From contig CAAFVW010000097.1 in assembly GCA_900766575.1 (NCBI GenBank), positions 1 to 10,317 on the forward strand: 10,317 bases of DNA, given 5' to 3'. The DNA comes from Lachnospiraceae bacterium. GTDB lineage: Bacteria > Bacillota > Clostridia > Lachnospirales > Lachnospiraceae. The notes under the pieces were generated by a model. That model saw only the letters and a list, made by a program, of their open reading frames with translations. It was not told where the DNA came from and made no database searches. The position numbers and the translations under genes are program-made. Positions within the stretch are counted from its first letter, which is position 1; each line of letters starts with the position of its first letter. Shown one piece after another: positions 1-6,800 of the stretch.

Positions 1-78
1 CATTTCATCGGCTGCTTCCTGTAATACCTCCTCAGGGAGTACTGCAGGGCCTGCGGAAAAGTTATACACTCTTGCCAT
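1..78 (-). CDS. serC: Phosphoserine aminotransferase, N-terminal 26 codons (runs off left edge)
   Basis: The visible N-terminus begins MARVYNFSAGPAVLPEEVL, the characteristic opening of SerC, a PLP-dependent class V aminotransferase. The family converts 3-phosphohydroxypyruvate plus glutamate to phosphoserine plus 2-oxoglutarate, the second step of serine synthesis in the cytoplasm. The start is the ATG at 76-78, preceded by an AGGAGG ribosome binding site (88-93 on the plus strand) with 9 bases of spacing. Only the first 26 codons are present; the PLP lysine and the rest lie outside the window. The gene follows the leuB-ilvD-ilvB-L,D-transpeptidase unit on the same strand but has its own promoter in the 157-base spacer. 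The identification rests on the short N-terminal motif alone, which is distinctive for this family. Confidence 0.9.
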   Translation of the reverse strand, partial: MARVYNFSAGPAVLPEEVLQEAADEM

Positions 79-96
79 TTTCAAAGACCTCCTCGA

Positions 97-111
97 TATT
101 TTCTAAATTTT
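97..111. promoter_or_regulatory. Second, weaker CodY-box-like 15-mer in the serC leader
   Basis: TATTTTCTAAATTTT (plus strand) matches the CodY consensus at 11 of 15 positions. It lies between the predicted serC start of transcription (near 124) and its ribosome binding site, a place where a bound repressor could block elongation. The match is weaker than the box at 204-218 and the DNA is nearly pure A/T, so it has value only together with the first box. Confidence 0.2.
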
Positions 112-130
112 TTATAAAATGAATAGTTAT

Positions 131-159
131 AGAATAATCTTTTCATTTGCTTTAGTCAA
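131..159 (-). promoter_or_regulatory. Sigma-A-type promoter for serC
   Basis: On the minus strand a -35 hexamer TTGACT (154-159) and a -10 hexamer TATTCT (131-136) are separated by exactly 17 bases. The DNA just upstream is A/T-rich, which could act as an UP element. Transcription would begin near position 124, giving a leader of about 45 bases that carries the AGGAGG site of serC. The -35 matches consensus at 5 of 6 positions and the -10 at 4 of 6. The call is from motif and spacing only. Confidence 0.6.
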
Positions 160-203
160 CTACATTGTTAAATTATTTTCAATTTGTTCGTCACACAAGG
201 ACA

Positions 204-218
204 ATTTATCTGAAAATG
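204..218. promoter_or_regulatory. CodY-box-like 15-mer upstream of serC promoter
   Basis: The sequence ATTTATCTGAAAATG matches the known CodY consensus AATTTTCWGAAAATT at 12 of 15 positions, including the central TCTGAAAAT. It lies about 45 bases upstream of the serC -35 and about 20 bases after the stop codon of the L,D-transpeptidase. CodY is the GTP- and branched-chain-amino-acid-sensing regulator of low-GC Gram-positives. A site in a spacer between a branched-chain operon and serC would fit its role. The surrounding DNA is AT-rich, so a chance match is possible, and no codY gene is in the window. Confidence 0.35.
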
Positions 219-235
219 TATGCAAATAGTCCAAA

Positions 236-1645
236 CTAATAGAACATCACAACAGGCGTACCTATCTGTACCATGTCATACAATTCTTCCATTTTATCCC
301 TGGGCGTATTGATGCAGCCGTGGGACCCGGACGTCTGATAGATTTCTCCTCCGAATTCCTTGCGCCAGCTGGCATCGTGGATACCGATGCTGCCCTTTAC
401 GGGTACCCAGAATTTTACCGGAGACGCATAACCCGGTCCCCGCAGCACTCTGTCCTTCTGCTTGTTGTATACAAAATTCACGCCTTCCGGAGTTCCCATG
501 CGCCTGCGCATATTGCCGGTCACCACGTCCGTCTCCAGCCGCAGTATTCCTTTTTCATAATAATACATTTTCTGCTGTGTCATATCCACTTCGATATACG
601 TATTCCCGATATCATCTTTTCCGTAGCAGAAAGATTCTCTTTCATAAACAGGAATATGTGACTGTGCCGTTCCTGTATGTACACCGGCATCCAGCAGATG
701 TTTCATCAGATAGCTGACCTCTTTTTTCTGATCCATCTTGCTTCCGTAGGTGCCGCCCTCAATGGTAATGATATCTCCTCTGGTACTGTGGAACTGTCTG
801 GTCCTGCCGTAACCGTCATATTCTTCTGCCAGTCTCTGTACATAGGCTGTCACAGCTTCCTCATCCAGCACCAGGCTGCCACTCTCATCCAGTATCGGAA
901 GTCCGTTCTCCTTTACCAGAAAAGAGGCACAATCCGCCACTGTCACCGGATGTCTTTCCTCACCGAAACAATAGACGATATCACAGTTCTGATATTTCTC
1001 GATTATCTTCCAGAGATTCCGCAAAGCCTTCTGTGTCTCATCCGGGGATATGTCATAATAGCAGCCGCCATCCTGCAGGTTCAAAGTCTCCTGACCGCTT
1101 TCCACCGCTTCTTCCAACGCCAAAAAAGCCTTCTCCAGATCAATGCGTCCTGCAAGTCCGTCCGTAAAGACATACTCACCTTCTGCATTCTGGGAAAGAC
1201 TGTAATCCTTTTTCTTCTGCTGTTCTGTCTGTACAAATTCCAGGGAATCGTAAGTGCTGCGAAGTGCTGTGACATCCACACTCACCGCCGGAGCCAATAC
1301 CCGTCTGGAATGAAACAGTACATTATCTACCCACAGACAGGGATTCTGTTCCTGCCTGTAACGTTCCAGCGCATTGCTGTAATCTGCCCGATAGTCCGCA
1401 TCCGCCAGTGAAATGCTATATTCCACTCCTTCCCGGTCCACAATACGGATATTCGGAGCTTCTGTATGTGACAAAAGCTCCGAATTCACTTCTTCTACTG
1501 TTTTTCCGGTACAATAGACACCGTTGATCCAGGTATTCAGCAAGAATCCTTCCCTGTAATAGCATGCCAGGGCAAAGTATCCGGTCAATACCAGCAAAAG
1601 GCATAACAGCACTGCCCAAAAAAATCTCTTAGTCGTCTTCTTCAT
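236..1645 (-). CDS. Membrane-anchored L,D-transpeptidase (YkuD family) with PG-binding region
   Basis: This 469-residue protein has a short basic N-terminus and one membrane segment at about residues 9-29, so the rest should lie outside the membrane. The middle (about 100-300) resembles the PG_binding_4-type domain that precedes YkuD domains in clostridial L,D-transpeptidases, including a YVFTDGLAGRIDLEKA stretch. The C-terminal 130 residues are a YkuD domain with the catalytic signature SHGCINTP. Cys444 is the expected nucleophile, with His423 (IGIHDA) and His442 nearby. The family forms 3-3 peptidoglycan crosslinks or attaches proteins to stem peptides, using tetrapeptide donors. The start ATG (1643-1645) shares its A with the ilvB stop in a TGATG overlap, with an AAGG-type ribosome binding site inside ilvB, so translation is probably coupled. 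I see no clear terminator after its stop. The family is secure; the exact reaction (crosslinking or anchoring) is not shown by sequence. Confidence 0.93.
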   Translation of the reverse strand: MKKTTKRFFWAVLLCLLLVLTGYFALACYYREGFLLNTWINGVYCTGKTVEEVNSELLSHTEAPNIRIVDREGVEYSISLADADYRADYSNALERYRQEQNPCLWVDNVLFHSRRVLAPAVSVDVTALRSTYDSLEFVQTEQQKKKDYSLSQNAEGEYVFTDGLAGRIDLEKAFLALEEAVESGQETLNLQDGGCYYDISPDETQKALRNLWKIIEKYQNCDIVYCFGEERHPVTVADCASFLVKENGLPILDESGSLVLDEEAVTAYVQRLAEEYDGYGRTRQFHSTRGDIITIEGGTYGSKMDQKKEVSYLMKHLLDAGVHTGTAQSHIPVYERESFCYGKDDIGNTYIEVDMTQQKMYYYEKGILRLETDVVTGNMRRRMGTPEGVNFVYNKQKDRVLRGPGYASPVKFWVPVKGSIGIHDASWRKEFGGEIYQTSGSHGCINTPRDKMEELYDMVQIGTPVVMFY

Positions 1646-3324
1646 CAGGACTGCCTTTTCAAATCATCTCCGTCAAATACTTCGCTGATGGGGGCTCCTG
1701 CCGGAACCATGGGGAATACCTTGTCATCCTCCGGAATCATGCATTCGATCATCACCGGTGCCTTCATGGCAATGGCTTTCTCGATGGCCGGTGCCACTTC
1801 TTCCTTTTTGGTGACACGGATAGCGGTACAGCCAAGTCCTTCCGCAACCTTGCAGAAATCTACCTTATCATTCAGTACCGTCTGGGAATAGCGCTTGCCG
1901 TAGAACAGCGTCTGCCACTGTCTCACCATACCGAGCACATGGTTGTTGATAACCACCTGGATGATGGGAATATTGTAGCGGCTGGCAGTCGCCAGTTCGT
2001 TCATATTCATGCGGAAGCATCCATCTCCGGCGATATTGATACAGATCTTATCCTGCTGTCCCACCTGTGCTCCGATGCAGGCACCCAGACCATAGCCCAT
2101 AGTGCCTAAACCACCGGAAGACAGGAAGGTACGAGGCTTCGTATAATGATAATATTGTGCCGCCCACATCTGATGCTGTCCTACATCCGTGGTAATAATG
2201 GCATCTCCGCCGGTGACACGATCGATCTCCTGCATGATATAAGGGCAGGACAGATTCTCATCATCGTATTTCAGAGGATATTTTTCCTTCAGTTCCTTTA
2301 TATGTGCCATCCACTCCGGATGTTCCTGTTTTGACAGGCAGGCATTCAATTCTGTCAATGTCTTCTTCAAATCACCCACCAGGGAAGCGTCCACACGGAT
2401 ATTCTTGTTGATCTCCGCCGCATCCACATCCAGCTGGATGATTCTTGCATTCTCGGCGAACTTTTTCGGATTGCCCGTCACTCGATCGGAGAATCTTGCG
2501 CCCAATGCCACCAGCAGATCACACTCGCTGACACCCAGGTTCGAAGTCTTGGTGCCATGCATACCGATCATTCCGGTATAACGCTCGCTTCTGCCGTCAA
2601 ATGCTCCTTTTCCCATCAGAGTATCACATACCGGTGCATCAATCAGTTCCGCGAACTCTGCCACCTCAGCACTTGCCTCAGAGATGATGGCACCACCACC
2701 CAGATATATGTATGGTTTTTTCGCCTTATGGATCATTTCTGCCACCAGCATCAGCTCTTCTCTGGTGTAGCGGGTCATTCTCTCCTCCGGCTGAATCGTC
2801 ACAGGCGTATATTCACAGGTCGCTGCGGTCACATCCTTGGTAATATCGATCAGCACAGGACCCGGTCTGCCGCTTCTGGCAATATGAAACGCCTTGCGGA
2901 TCGTATCAGCCAGAATTTCCACATTTTTGACAATGTATCCATGTTTTGTAATAGGCATGGTCACACCGGCGATATCTACCTCCTGGAAACTGTCCTTGCC
3001 AAGCAACGGTAACGTAACATTGGCGGTAATCGCCACCATGGGTACGGAATCCATATAGGCCGTAGCGATACCGGTTACCAGATTGGTAGCTCCCGGACCG
3101 CTGGTAGCCATGCACACGCCCACCTTTCCCGTGGCTCTTGCATAGCCGTCTGCCGCATGGGCAGCTCCCTGCTCATGGGAAGTTAAAATATGCTTGATTT
3201 CCCCACTGTGCTTGTAAAGTGCATCATAGATATTAAGTATTGCCCCGCCGGGGTAGCCGAATACGGTGTCTACCCCCTGCTCCTTCAGGCATTCTACCAG
3301 AATTTCTGATCCTGTTAACTGCAT
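1645..3324 (-). CDS. ilvB: Acetolactate synthase large (catalytic) subunit
   Basis: This is a ThDP-dependent enzyme that condenses two pyruvates to 2-acetolactate, or pyruvate with 2-oxobutyrate to 2-aceto-2-hydroxybutyrate. It is the first common step of valine, leucine and isoleucine synthesis. In order it shows an N-terminal ThDP-fold domain with FGYPGGAI and the catalytic Glu51 (SHEQGAAHAADGYA), a central domain at about 190-325, and a C-terminal ThDP domain with the GDG motif at 433-435 followed by the paired Asn at 460-461. The length of 559 residues is normal. Start choice: GGAGG sits 9 bases before the ATG at 3324 and 6 bases before a GTG at 3327. I prefer ATG (MQLTGSEILVECL), but GTG would add only one residue. 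The gene lies 32 bases after ilvD and overlaps the L,D-transpeptidase start by one base. No small regulatory subunit (ilvN) is adjacent. Confidence 0.96.
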   Translation of the reverse strand: MQLTGSEILVECLKEQGVDTVFGYPGGAILNIYDALYKHSGEIKHILTSHEQGAAHAADGYARATGKVGVCMATSGPGATNLVTGIATAYMDSVPMVAITANVTLPLLGKDSFQEVDIAGVTMPITKHGYIVKNVEILADTIRKAFHIARSGRPGPVLIDITKDVTAATCEYTPVTIQPEERMTRYTREELMLVAEMIHKAKKPYIYLGGGAIISEASAEVAEFAELIDAPVCDTLMGKGAFDGRSERYTGMIGMHGTKTSNLGVSECDLLVALGARFSDRVTGNPKKFAENARIIQLDVDAAEINKNIRVDASLVGDLKKTLTELNACLSKQEHPEWMAHIKELKEKYPLKYDDENLSCPYIMQEIDRVTGGDAIITTDVGQHQMWAAQYYHYTKPRTFLSSGGLGTMGYGLGACIGAQVGQQDKICINIAGDGCFRMNMNELATASRYNIPIIQVVINNHVLGMVRQWQTLFYGKRYSQTVLNDKVDFCKVAEGLGCTAIRVTKKEEVAPAIEKAIAMKAPVMIECMIPEDDKVFPMVPAGAPISEVFDGDDLKRQS

Positions 3325-3356
3325 CACAAAGTTCCTCCGGTCATTTTAATGATTGC

Positions 3357-5033
3357 TTATTTTTTCTGGGAAGGTGCTTCCAGTACCGCTCCGCGGTTGC
3401 CGCTGGTCACCAGTTCATGGTATCTTGCCAGATATCCTGTGGTGATCTTAGGCTCTCTGGGCTGCCATTTTGCTTTTCTGGCTGCCAGTTCTTCATCGGA
3501 CACCAGTACATCCAGCTTGTTCTCCGGAATATTGATCCGGATGATATCTCCCTCTTCTACCAGCGCGATAGGACCACCTACGGCTGCCTCCGGGGATACA
3601 TGTCCAATGGATGCTCCTCTGGAAGCTCCGGAGAAACGTCCATCAGTGATCAATGCCACACTGGAGCCAAGTCCCATACCTGCGATGGCGGAAGTAGGAT
3701 TCAGCATCTCGCGCATTCCAGGGCCGCCCTTCGGTCCTTCATAACGGATGACCACTACATCTCCTGCCACGATTCTGCCGGACTTGATGGCATCGATAGC
3801 ATCCTCTTCACAGTCAAATACTCTGGCCGGTCCTTCATGTACCAGCATCTCCGGTGCTACGGCGGATCTCTTGACTACACCGCTGTCCGGTGCCAGATTA
3901 CCCTTCAGCACTGCAATACCACCGGTCTGGGAATAAGGATTCTCTACCGGACGGATAACTTCCGGATTTTTATTCACACAGTTCTTGATATTTTCACCCA
4001 CTGTCGTTCCGTTAGCAGTCAGACAGTCAAGGTTCAACAGTCCCTTCTTGGACAGTTCATTCATTACCGCATAGACACCGCCTGCTTCGTTCAGGTCTTC
4101 CATATAAGTAGGACCCGCCGGTGCCAGATGGCAGAGGTTCGGCGTCCTGGCAGAAATCTCGTTGGCAATTTCCAGGTTCAGTTCCACGCCTGCTTCCTTT
4201 GCGATGGCGGGAAGATGCAGCATGGTATTCGTAGAGCAGCCCAATGCCATATCCACAGTCAATGCATTCCGGAATGCTTCCGGAGTCATAATATCTCTGG
4301 GACGGATATTCTTCTCTACCAGTTCCATGATCTTCATGCCTGCATGTTTTGCCAGACGGATACGCTCCGAATATACCGCAGGGATCGTACCGTTACCGCG
4401 CAGTCCCATACCAATAGCCTCCGTCAGACAGTTCATGGAGTTCGCAGTATACATACCGGAACAGGAGCCGCAGGTAGGGCATACCTTTTCCTCGAACTCT
4501 GCCAGTTCATCCATGGTCATAGTACCGGCAGCTACGCTGCCCACTGCCTCGAACATGGAGGATAAGCTTCTCTTCTGTCCATGTACATGACCGGCTAACA
4601 TAGGACCGCCGGATACGAAGATCGTAGGGATATTAACTCTGGCTGCTGCCATCAGCAGTCCGGGAACATTCTTATCACAGTTGGGGATACATACCAGACC
4701 GTCAAAGCCATGTGCCATAGCCATACACTCTGTACTGTCAGCAATCAGGTCTCTGGTCACCAGGGAATATTTCATTCCCACATGTCCCATGGCAATACCG
4801 TCGCACACAGCGATAGCAGGGAATACCACCGGCATACCGCCGGCCATGGCAACTCCCATCTTTACAGCTTCTGTGATCTTGTCCAGATTCATATGTCCGG
4901 GTACGATCTCATTAAAAGAGCTGACGATACCGATCATGGGGCGTCTTCTCTCTTCCTCGGTAAATCCCAGCGCATTGAACAGACTTCTGTGCGGTGCCTG
5001 GGCCGTTCCTGTCTTTACGGAATCACTTCTCAT
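3357..5033 (-). CDS. ilvD: Dihydroxy-acid dehydratase
   Basis: IlvD dehydrates 2,3-dihydroxyisovalerate and 2,3-dihydroxy-3-methylvalerate to the 2-oxo acids, using an Fe-S cluster and Mg2+. From the chosen start (558 residues) the protein opens MRSDSVKTGTAQAPHRSLF, the usual IlvD N-terminus. It carries signature 1 CIPNCDKNVPG (cluster Cys119, metal-ligand Lys121), CPTCGSCSGMYTANSMN (Cys191) and signature 2 DGRFSGASRGASIGHVSPEA. At about residues 42-48 it has EIVPGHM, as in the E. coli [4Fe-4S] enzyme, instead of the TCN cysteine of [2Fe-2S] types. I infer an oxygen-labile enzyme. The frame is open upstream to an ATG at 5096, but the extra 21 residues are basic and low in complexity and match no family N-terminus. 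The ribosome binding site before 5033 is weak (GAGAG), so the start rests mainly on homology. Gene order is leuB, 69-base gap, ilvD, then ilvB. Confidence 0.96.
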   Translation of the reverse strand: MRSDSVKTGTAQAPHRSLFNALGFTEEERRRPMIGIVSSFNEIVPGHMNLDKITEAVKMGVAMAGGMPVVFPAIAVCDGIAMGHVGMKYSLVTRDLIADSTECMAMAHGFDGLVCIPNCDKNVPGLLMAAARVNIPTIFVSGGPMLAGHVHGQKRSLSSMFEAVGSVAAGTMTMDELAEFEEKVCPTCGSCSGMYTANSMNCLTEAIGMGLRGNGTIPAVYSERIRLAKHAGMKIMELVEKNIRPRDIMTPEAFRNALTVDMALGCSTNTMLHLPAIAKEAGVELNLEIANEISARTPNLCHLAPAGPTYMEDLNEAGGVYAVMNELSKKGLLNLDCLTANGTTVGENIKNCVNKNPEVIRPVENPYSQTGGIAVLKGNLAPDSGVVKRSAVAPEMLVHEGPARVFDCEEDAIDAIKSGRIVAGDVVVIRYEGPKGGPGMREMLNPTSAIAGMGLGSSVALITDGRFSGASRGASIGHVSPEAAVGGPIALVEEGDIIRINIPENKLDVLVSDEELAARKAKWQPREPKITTGYLARYHELVTSGNRGAVLEAPSQKK

Positions 5034-5102
5034 ATTTTTATCTCTCTTTCTCTTCCTTATTTTCTCTATACCGGATAAACGTGCTTTCGGGAGCATGCGG
5101 CA

Positions 5103-6185
5103 TCAGATTCTCTCTGCCAGAAGGGTTCCCATCTCGGTACAGCCTACCTGGGTACATCCCTCAGACATAATATCAATGGTGCGATATCCGTCCTGCAGTA
5201 CCTTCTTCACCGCTGCCTCAATGGCATCTGCCTCTTCATCCAGATCAAAGCTGTAACGAAGCATCATGGCAGCACTGAGTACAGTAGCAATGGGATTTGC
5301 TATGTCTTTTCCGGCGATATCCGGTGCGGAACCGTGGCTTGGCTCGTACAGGCCGAACTTCGTGTCGTTCAGGCTGGCGCTGGCCAGCATTCCGATGGAA
5401 CCGGTCACCATGCTTGCCTCGTCGGAAAGAATATCTCCGAACATGTTCTCCGTCAAAATAACATCAAACTGTGCAGGGTCTTTCACCAACTGCATGGCAC
5501 AATTATCCACCAGCATATGTTCCAGTGTGACATCCGGATAATCCTTTGCCACTTCCTCTACGACCTTTCTCCACAGTCTGGAAGAATCCAGCACATTCGC
5601 CTTGTCCACACTGGTAACTTTCTTTTTGCGTTTCCTGGCAATATCAAATCCCCTGACTGCGATACGGCGGATCTCATTCTCATCATAGGTCAGGGTATCA
5701 ATGGCTTTTCTCACACCGTTCTCTTCGATGGTCTTACGCTCGCCGAAATAAAGGCCGCCGGTCAGCTCTCTCATAATCAGCATGTCGAATCCCGCCTTGC
5801 TGATCTCTTCTTTCAGAGGACACGCTGCTGCCAACTCGTCATAAAGTACCGCAGGCCGTAAATTAGCGAACAGGTTCAGCGCCTTACGCAGTGCCAGCAG
5901 TCCCGCCTCCGGACGCTTCTCGGGAGGAAGCTTGTACCAGGGGGAAGTGGTGGTATTGCCGCCGATGGATCCCATCAGCACGGCGTCTGCTGCCTTGGCA
6001 TCTGCAATGGCTTCCTCCGTCAGAGGTACGCCGTGAACATCAATGGAAGCTCCACCCATCAAAATATCTTTATAGATCATTTTATGACCATATTTATGCG
6101 CAACTTTGTCCAGAACTTTTTTGGTCTCCCTGACGATCTCCGGTCCAATGCCGTCGCCGGGAATACAGGTGATATTCAATTCCAT
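5103..6185 (-). CDS. leuB: 3-Isopropylmalate dehydrogenase
   Basis: LeuB oxidatively decarboxylates (2R,3S)-3-isopropylmalate to 2-oxoisocaproate with NAD+, the third leucine-specific step. The 360-residue length is typical. It shows the N-terminal IPGDGIGPEIV loop, substrate arginines in LLALRKALNLFANLRPA and MRELTGG (Arg100, Arg110, Arg139), Tyr146 in TGGLYFGE, Lys195 in VDKANVL, metal-binding Asp227, Asp251 and Asp255 within the family signature NMFGDILSDEASMVTGSIGM, and the NAD-binding HGSAPDIAGKDIANP. The arginine pattern and the NAD site favour LeuB over isocitrate or tartrate dehydrogenases. The ATG at 6183-6185 follows GAGGA (6196-6200) by 10 bases. It is the first gene of the leuB-ilvD-ilvB-L,D-transpeptidase unit, with a promoter about 60 bases upstream. 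leuA, leuC and leuD are not in the window. Confidence 0.96.
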   Translation of the reverse strand: MELNITCIPGDGIGPEIVRETKKVLDKVAHKYGHKMIYKDILMGGASIDVHGVPLTEEAIADAKAADAVLMGSIGGNTTTSPWYKLPPEKRPEAGLLALRKALNLFANLRPAVLYDELAAACPLKEEISKAGFDMLIMRELTGGLYFGERKTIEENGVRKAIDTLTYDENEIRRIAVRGFDIARKRKKKVTSVDKANVLDSSRLWRKVVEEVAKDYPDVTLEHMLVDNCAMQLVKDPAQFDVILTENMFGDILSDEASMVTGSIGMLASASLNDTKFGLYEPSHGSAPDIAGKDIANPIATVLSAAMMLRYSFDLDEEADAIEAAVKKVLQDGYRTIDIMSEGCTQVGCTEMGTLLAERI

Positions 6186-6246
6186 AGTATTATTTTCCTC
6201 ATTTCCTGTGAGATTTCCTGTATTTTCCGTTGGAAATACTTATTTC

Positions 6247-6275
6247 ATAATAACTGATAGACACTCAAATTTCAA
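6247..6275 (-). promoter_or_regulatory. Sigma-A-type promoter for the leuB-ilvD-ilvB operon
   Basis: On the minus strand, -35 TTGAAA (6270-6275) and -10 TATTAT (6247-6252) are separated by exactly 17 bases. Transcription would start near 6240, leaving a leader of about 55 bases. That is too short for a T-box riboswitch or a leader-peptide attenuator, so control, if any, should act at initiation. The -35 lies inside the palindrome at 6270-6283. Confidence 0.65.
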
Positions 6276-6283
6276 TATTGAAA
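6270..6283. promoter_or_regulatory. 14-base perfect palindrome overlapping the leuB -35 (candidate operator)
   Basis: TTTCAATATTGAAA is a perfect inverted repeat, and two of the three flanking base pairs on each side also match (6267-6286). Its outer half is the -35 hexamer itself, so a bound dimer would occlude RNA polymerase. On the minus strand it begins AATTTTCA, like half of a CodY box, but the full 15-mer matches the CodY consensus at only about 9 positions. The regulator is unknown. In AT-rich DNA a palindrome of this size can arise by chance. Confidence 0.4.
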
Positions 6284-6345
6284 ATTAACATAAATGCAAA
6301 TTCATACATTAAAATAGATCAACTTTGTCTGAATTTCATAGATAT

Positions 6346-6385
6346 AAAAAAGAAGCAACACCATCTTCTGGCATTGCTTCTTTTT
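6346..6385 (-). terminator. Intrinsic terminator after yajC
   Basis: In the minus-strand transcript, AAAAAGAAGCAATGCCA pairs with TGGTGTTGCTTCTTTTT around a five-base loop GAAGA, giving a stem of about 17 bp that ends in a U-run. Two of the pairs are G-U wobbles in this orientation and become A-C mismatches if read on the plus strand, so the structure is better suited to transcripts leaving yajC. It lies about 10 bases past the yajC stop and isolates that unit from the leuB promoter. Confidence 0.85.
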
Positions 6386-6394
6386 CACTTTTTC

Positions 6395-6718
6395 TTAGTT
6401 CTCGCCGGGCTTCTCTACCTTGCTGATGGCAGACTTCTCCATCGGAATACGACAGTTCTTATTGTTGCCGAACTCTACGATTACGGTATCATCCGTAATG
6501 TCGATTACGACACCATAGAAACCGGAAGTGGTCAGAACGCAGTCACCTGTCTCCAAGTTGGACAGCATTGCAGCTACTCTCTTCTGCTCCTTCTTCTGCG
6601 GTCTCATAAAGAAAAACCACATTGCACCGATCAATACTGCATATACAAGAAGCATAACGACCATGCTGGTTCCGGAACCTGCTGCAGCAGCCTGTGACTC
6701 AGTTAATAAAATACCCAT
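6395..6718 (-). CDS. yajC: Preprotein translocase accessory subunit YajC
   Basis: This is a 107-residue, single-membrane-pass protein of the YajC family. After a short Ala/Gly-rich N-terminus comes a membrane helix at about residues 19-38, immediately followed by the family hallmark FFMRPQKKEQKR. A small cytoplasmic domain follows, with the conserved LETGDCVLTTSGFYGVV. YajC associates with SecDF at the SecYEG translocon and assists protein export; it is usually not essential. A GGAGG (6724-6728) lies 5 bases before the ATG at 6716-6718 and overlaps the in-frame upstream ATG at 6728-6730, so the shorter start is preferred. It follows tgt on the same strand, the common tgt-yajC order, but a strong terminator follows instead of secD/secF. 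Confidence 0.93.
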   Translation of the reverse strand: MGILLTESQAAAAGSGTSMVVMLLVYAVLIGAMWFFFMRPQKKEQKRVAAMLSNLETGDCVLTTSGFYGVVIDITDDTVIVEFGNNKNCRIPMEKSAISKVEKPGEN

Positions 6719-6733
6719 TTGTTCCTCCATTCC

Positions 6734-6746
6734 GGCGTATTACGCC
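6734..6746. repeat. Short GC-rich inverted repeat before the yajC ribosome binding site
   Basis: GGCGTATTACGCC has arms GGCGTA and TACGCC around one base. In RNA it could form a 4-bp GGCG/CGCC hairpin with a five-base loop, ending 5 bases before the GGAGG of yajC. It stands out from the AT-rich spacer. It may modulate translation or be a protein site; function is unknown. Confidence 0.4.
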
Positions 6747-6771
6747 TGTAAAACATTATCATCAAGTAAGT

Positions 6772-6800
6772 ATAATACACAAAAAAAGCTTACGGGGCAA
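6772..6800 (-). promoter_or_regulatory. Possible promoter for yajC
   Basis: On the minus strand TTGCCC (6795-6800) and TATTAT (6772-6777) are 17 bases apart. The -35 matches only 4 of 6 positions and lies within the hairpin of the preceding terminator. Other -10-like hexamers (TATACT and GATAAT) are nearby without good -35 partners. The promoter would let yajC be expressed independently of tgt. Confidence 0.35.

Noticed and set aside
677..1411. Plus-strand open frame opposite the L,D-transpeptidase
   Set aside because: It is antisense to a gene with a clear catalytic motif, and its protein has no recognisable family feature.
3240..4565. Long plus-strand open frame opposite ilvB and ilvD
   Set aside because: It is a shadow of the two well-identified minus-strand genes. 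The translation shows no domain, is rich in Cys, His, Ser and Arg, and has no ribosome binding site.
5034..5096. A 21-codon N-terminal extension of IlvD from the ATG at 5096
   Set aside because: The added residues are basic and low in complexity, the family N-terminus begins at the ATG at 5033, and no ribosome binding site precedes 5096 at a good distance.
6186..6345. T-box riboswitch or leucine leader peptide upstream of leuB
   Set aside because: The predicted leader is only about 55 bases. I see no T-box-like conserved AGGGTGGTACCGCG and no short ORF rich in leucine codons on the minus strand.
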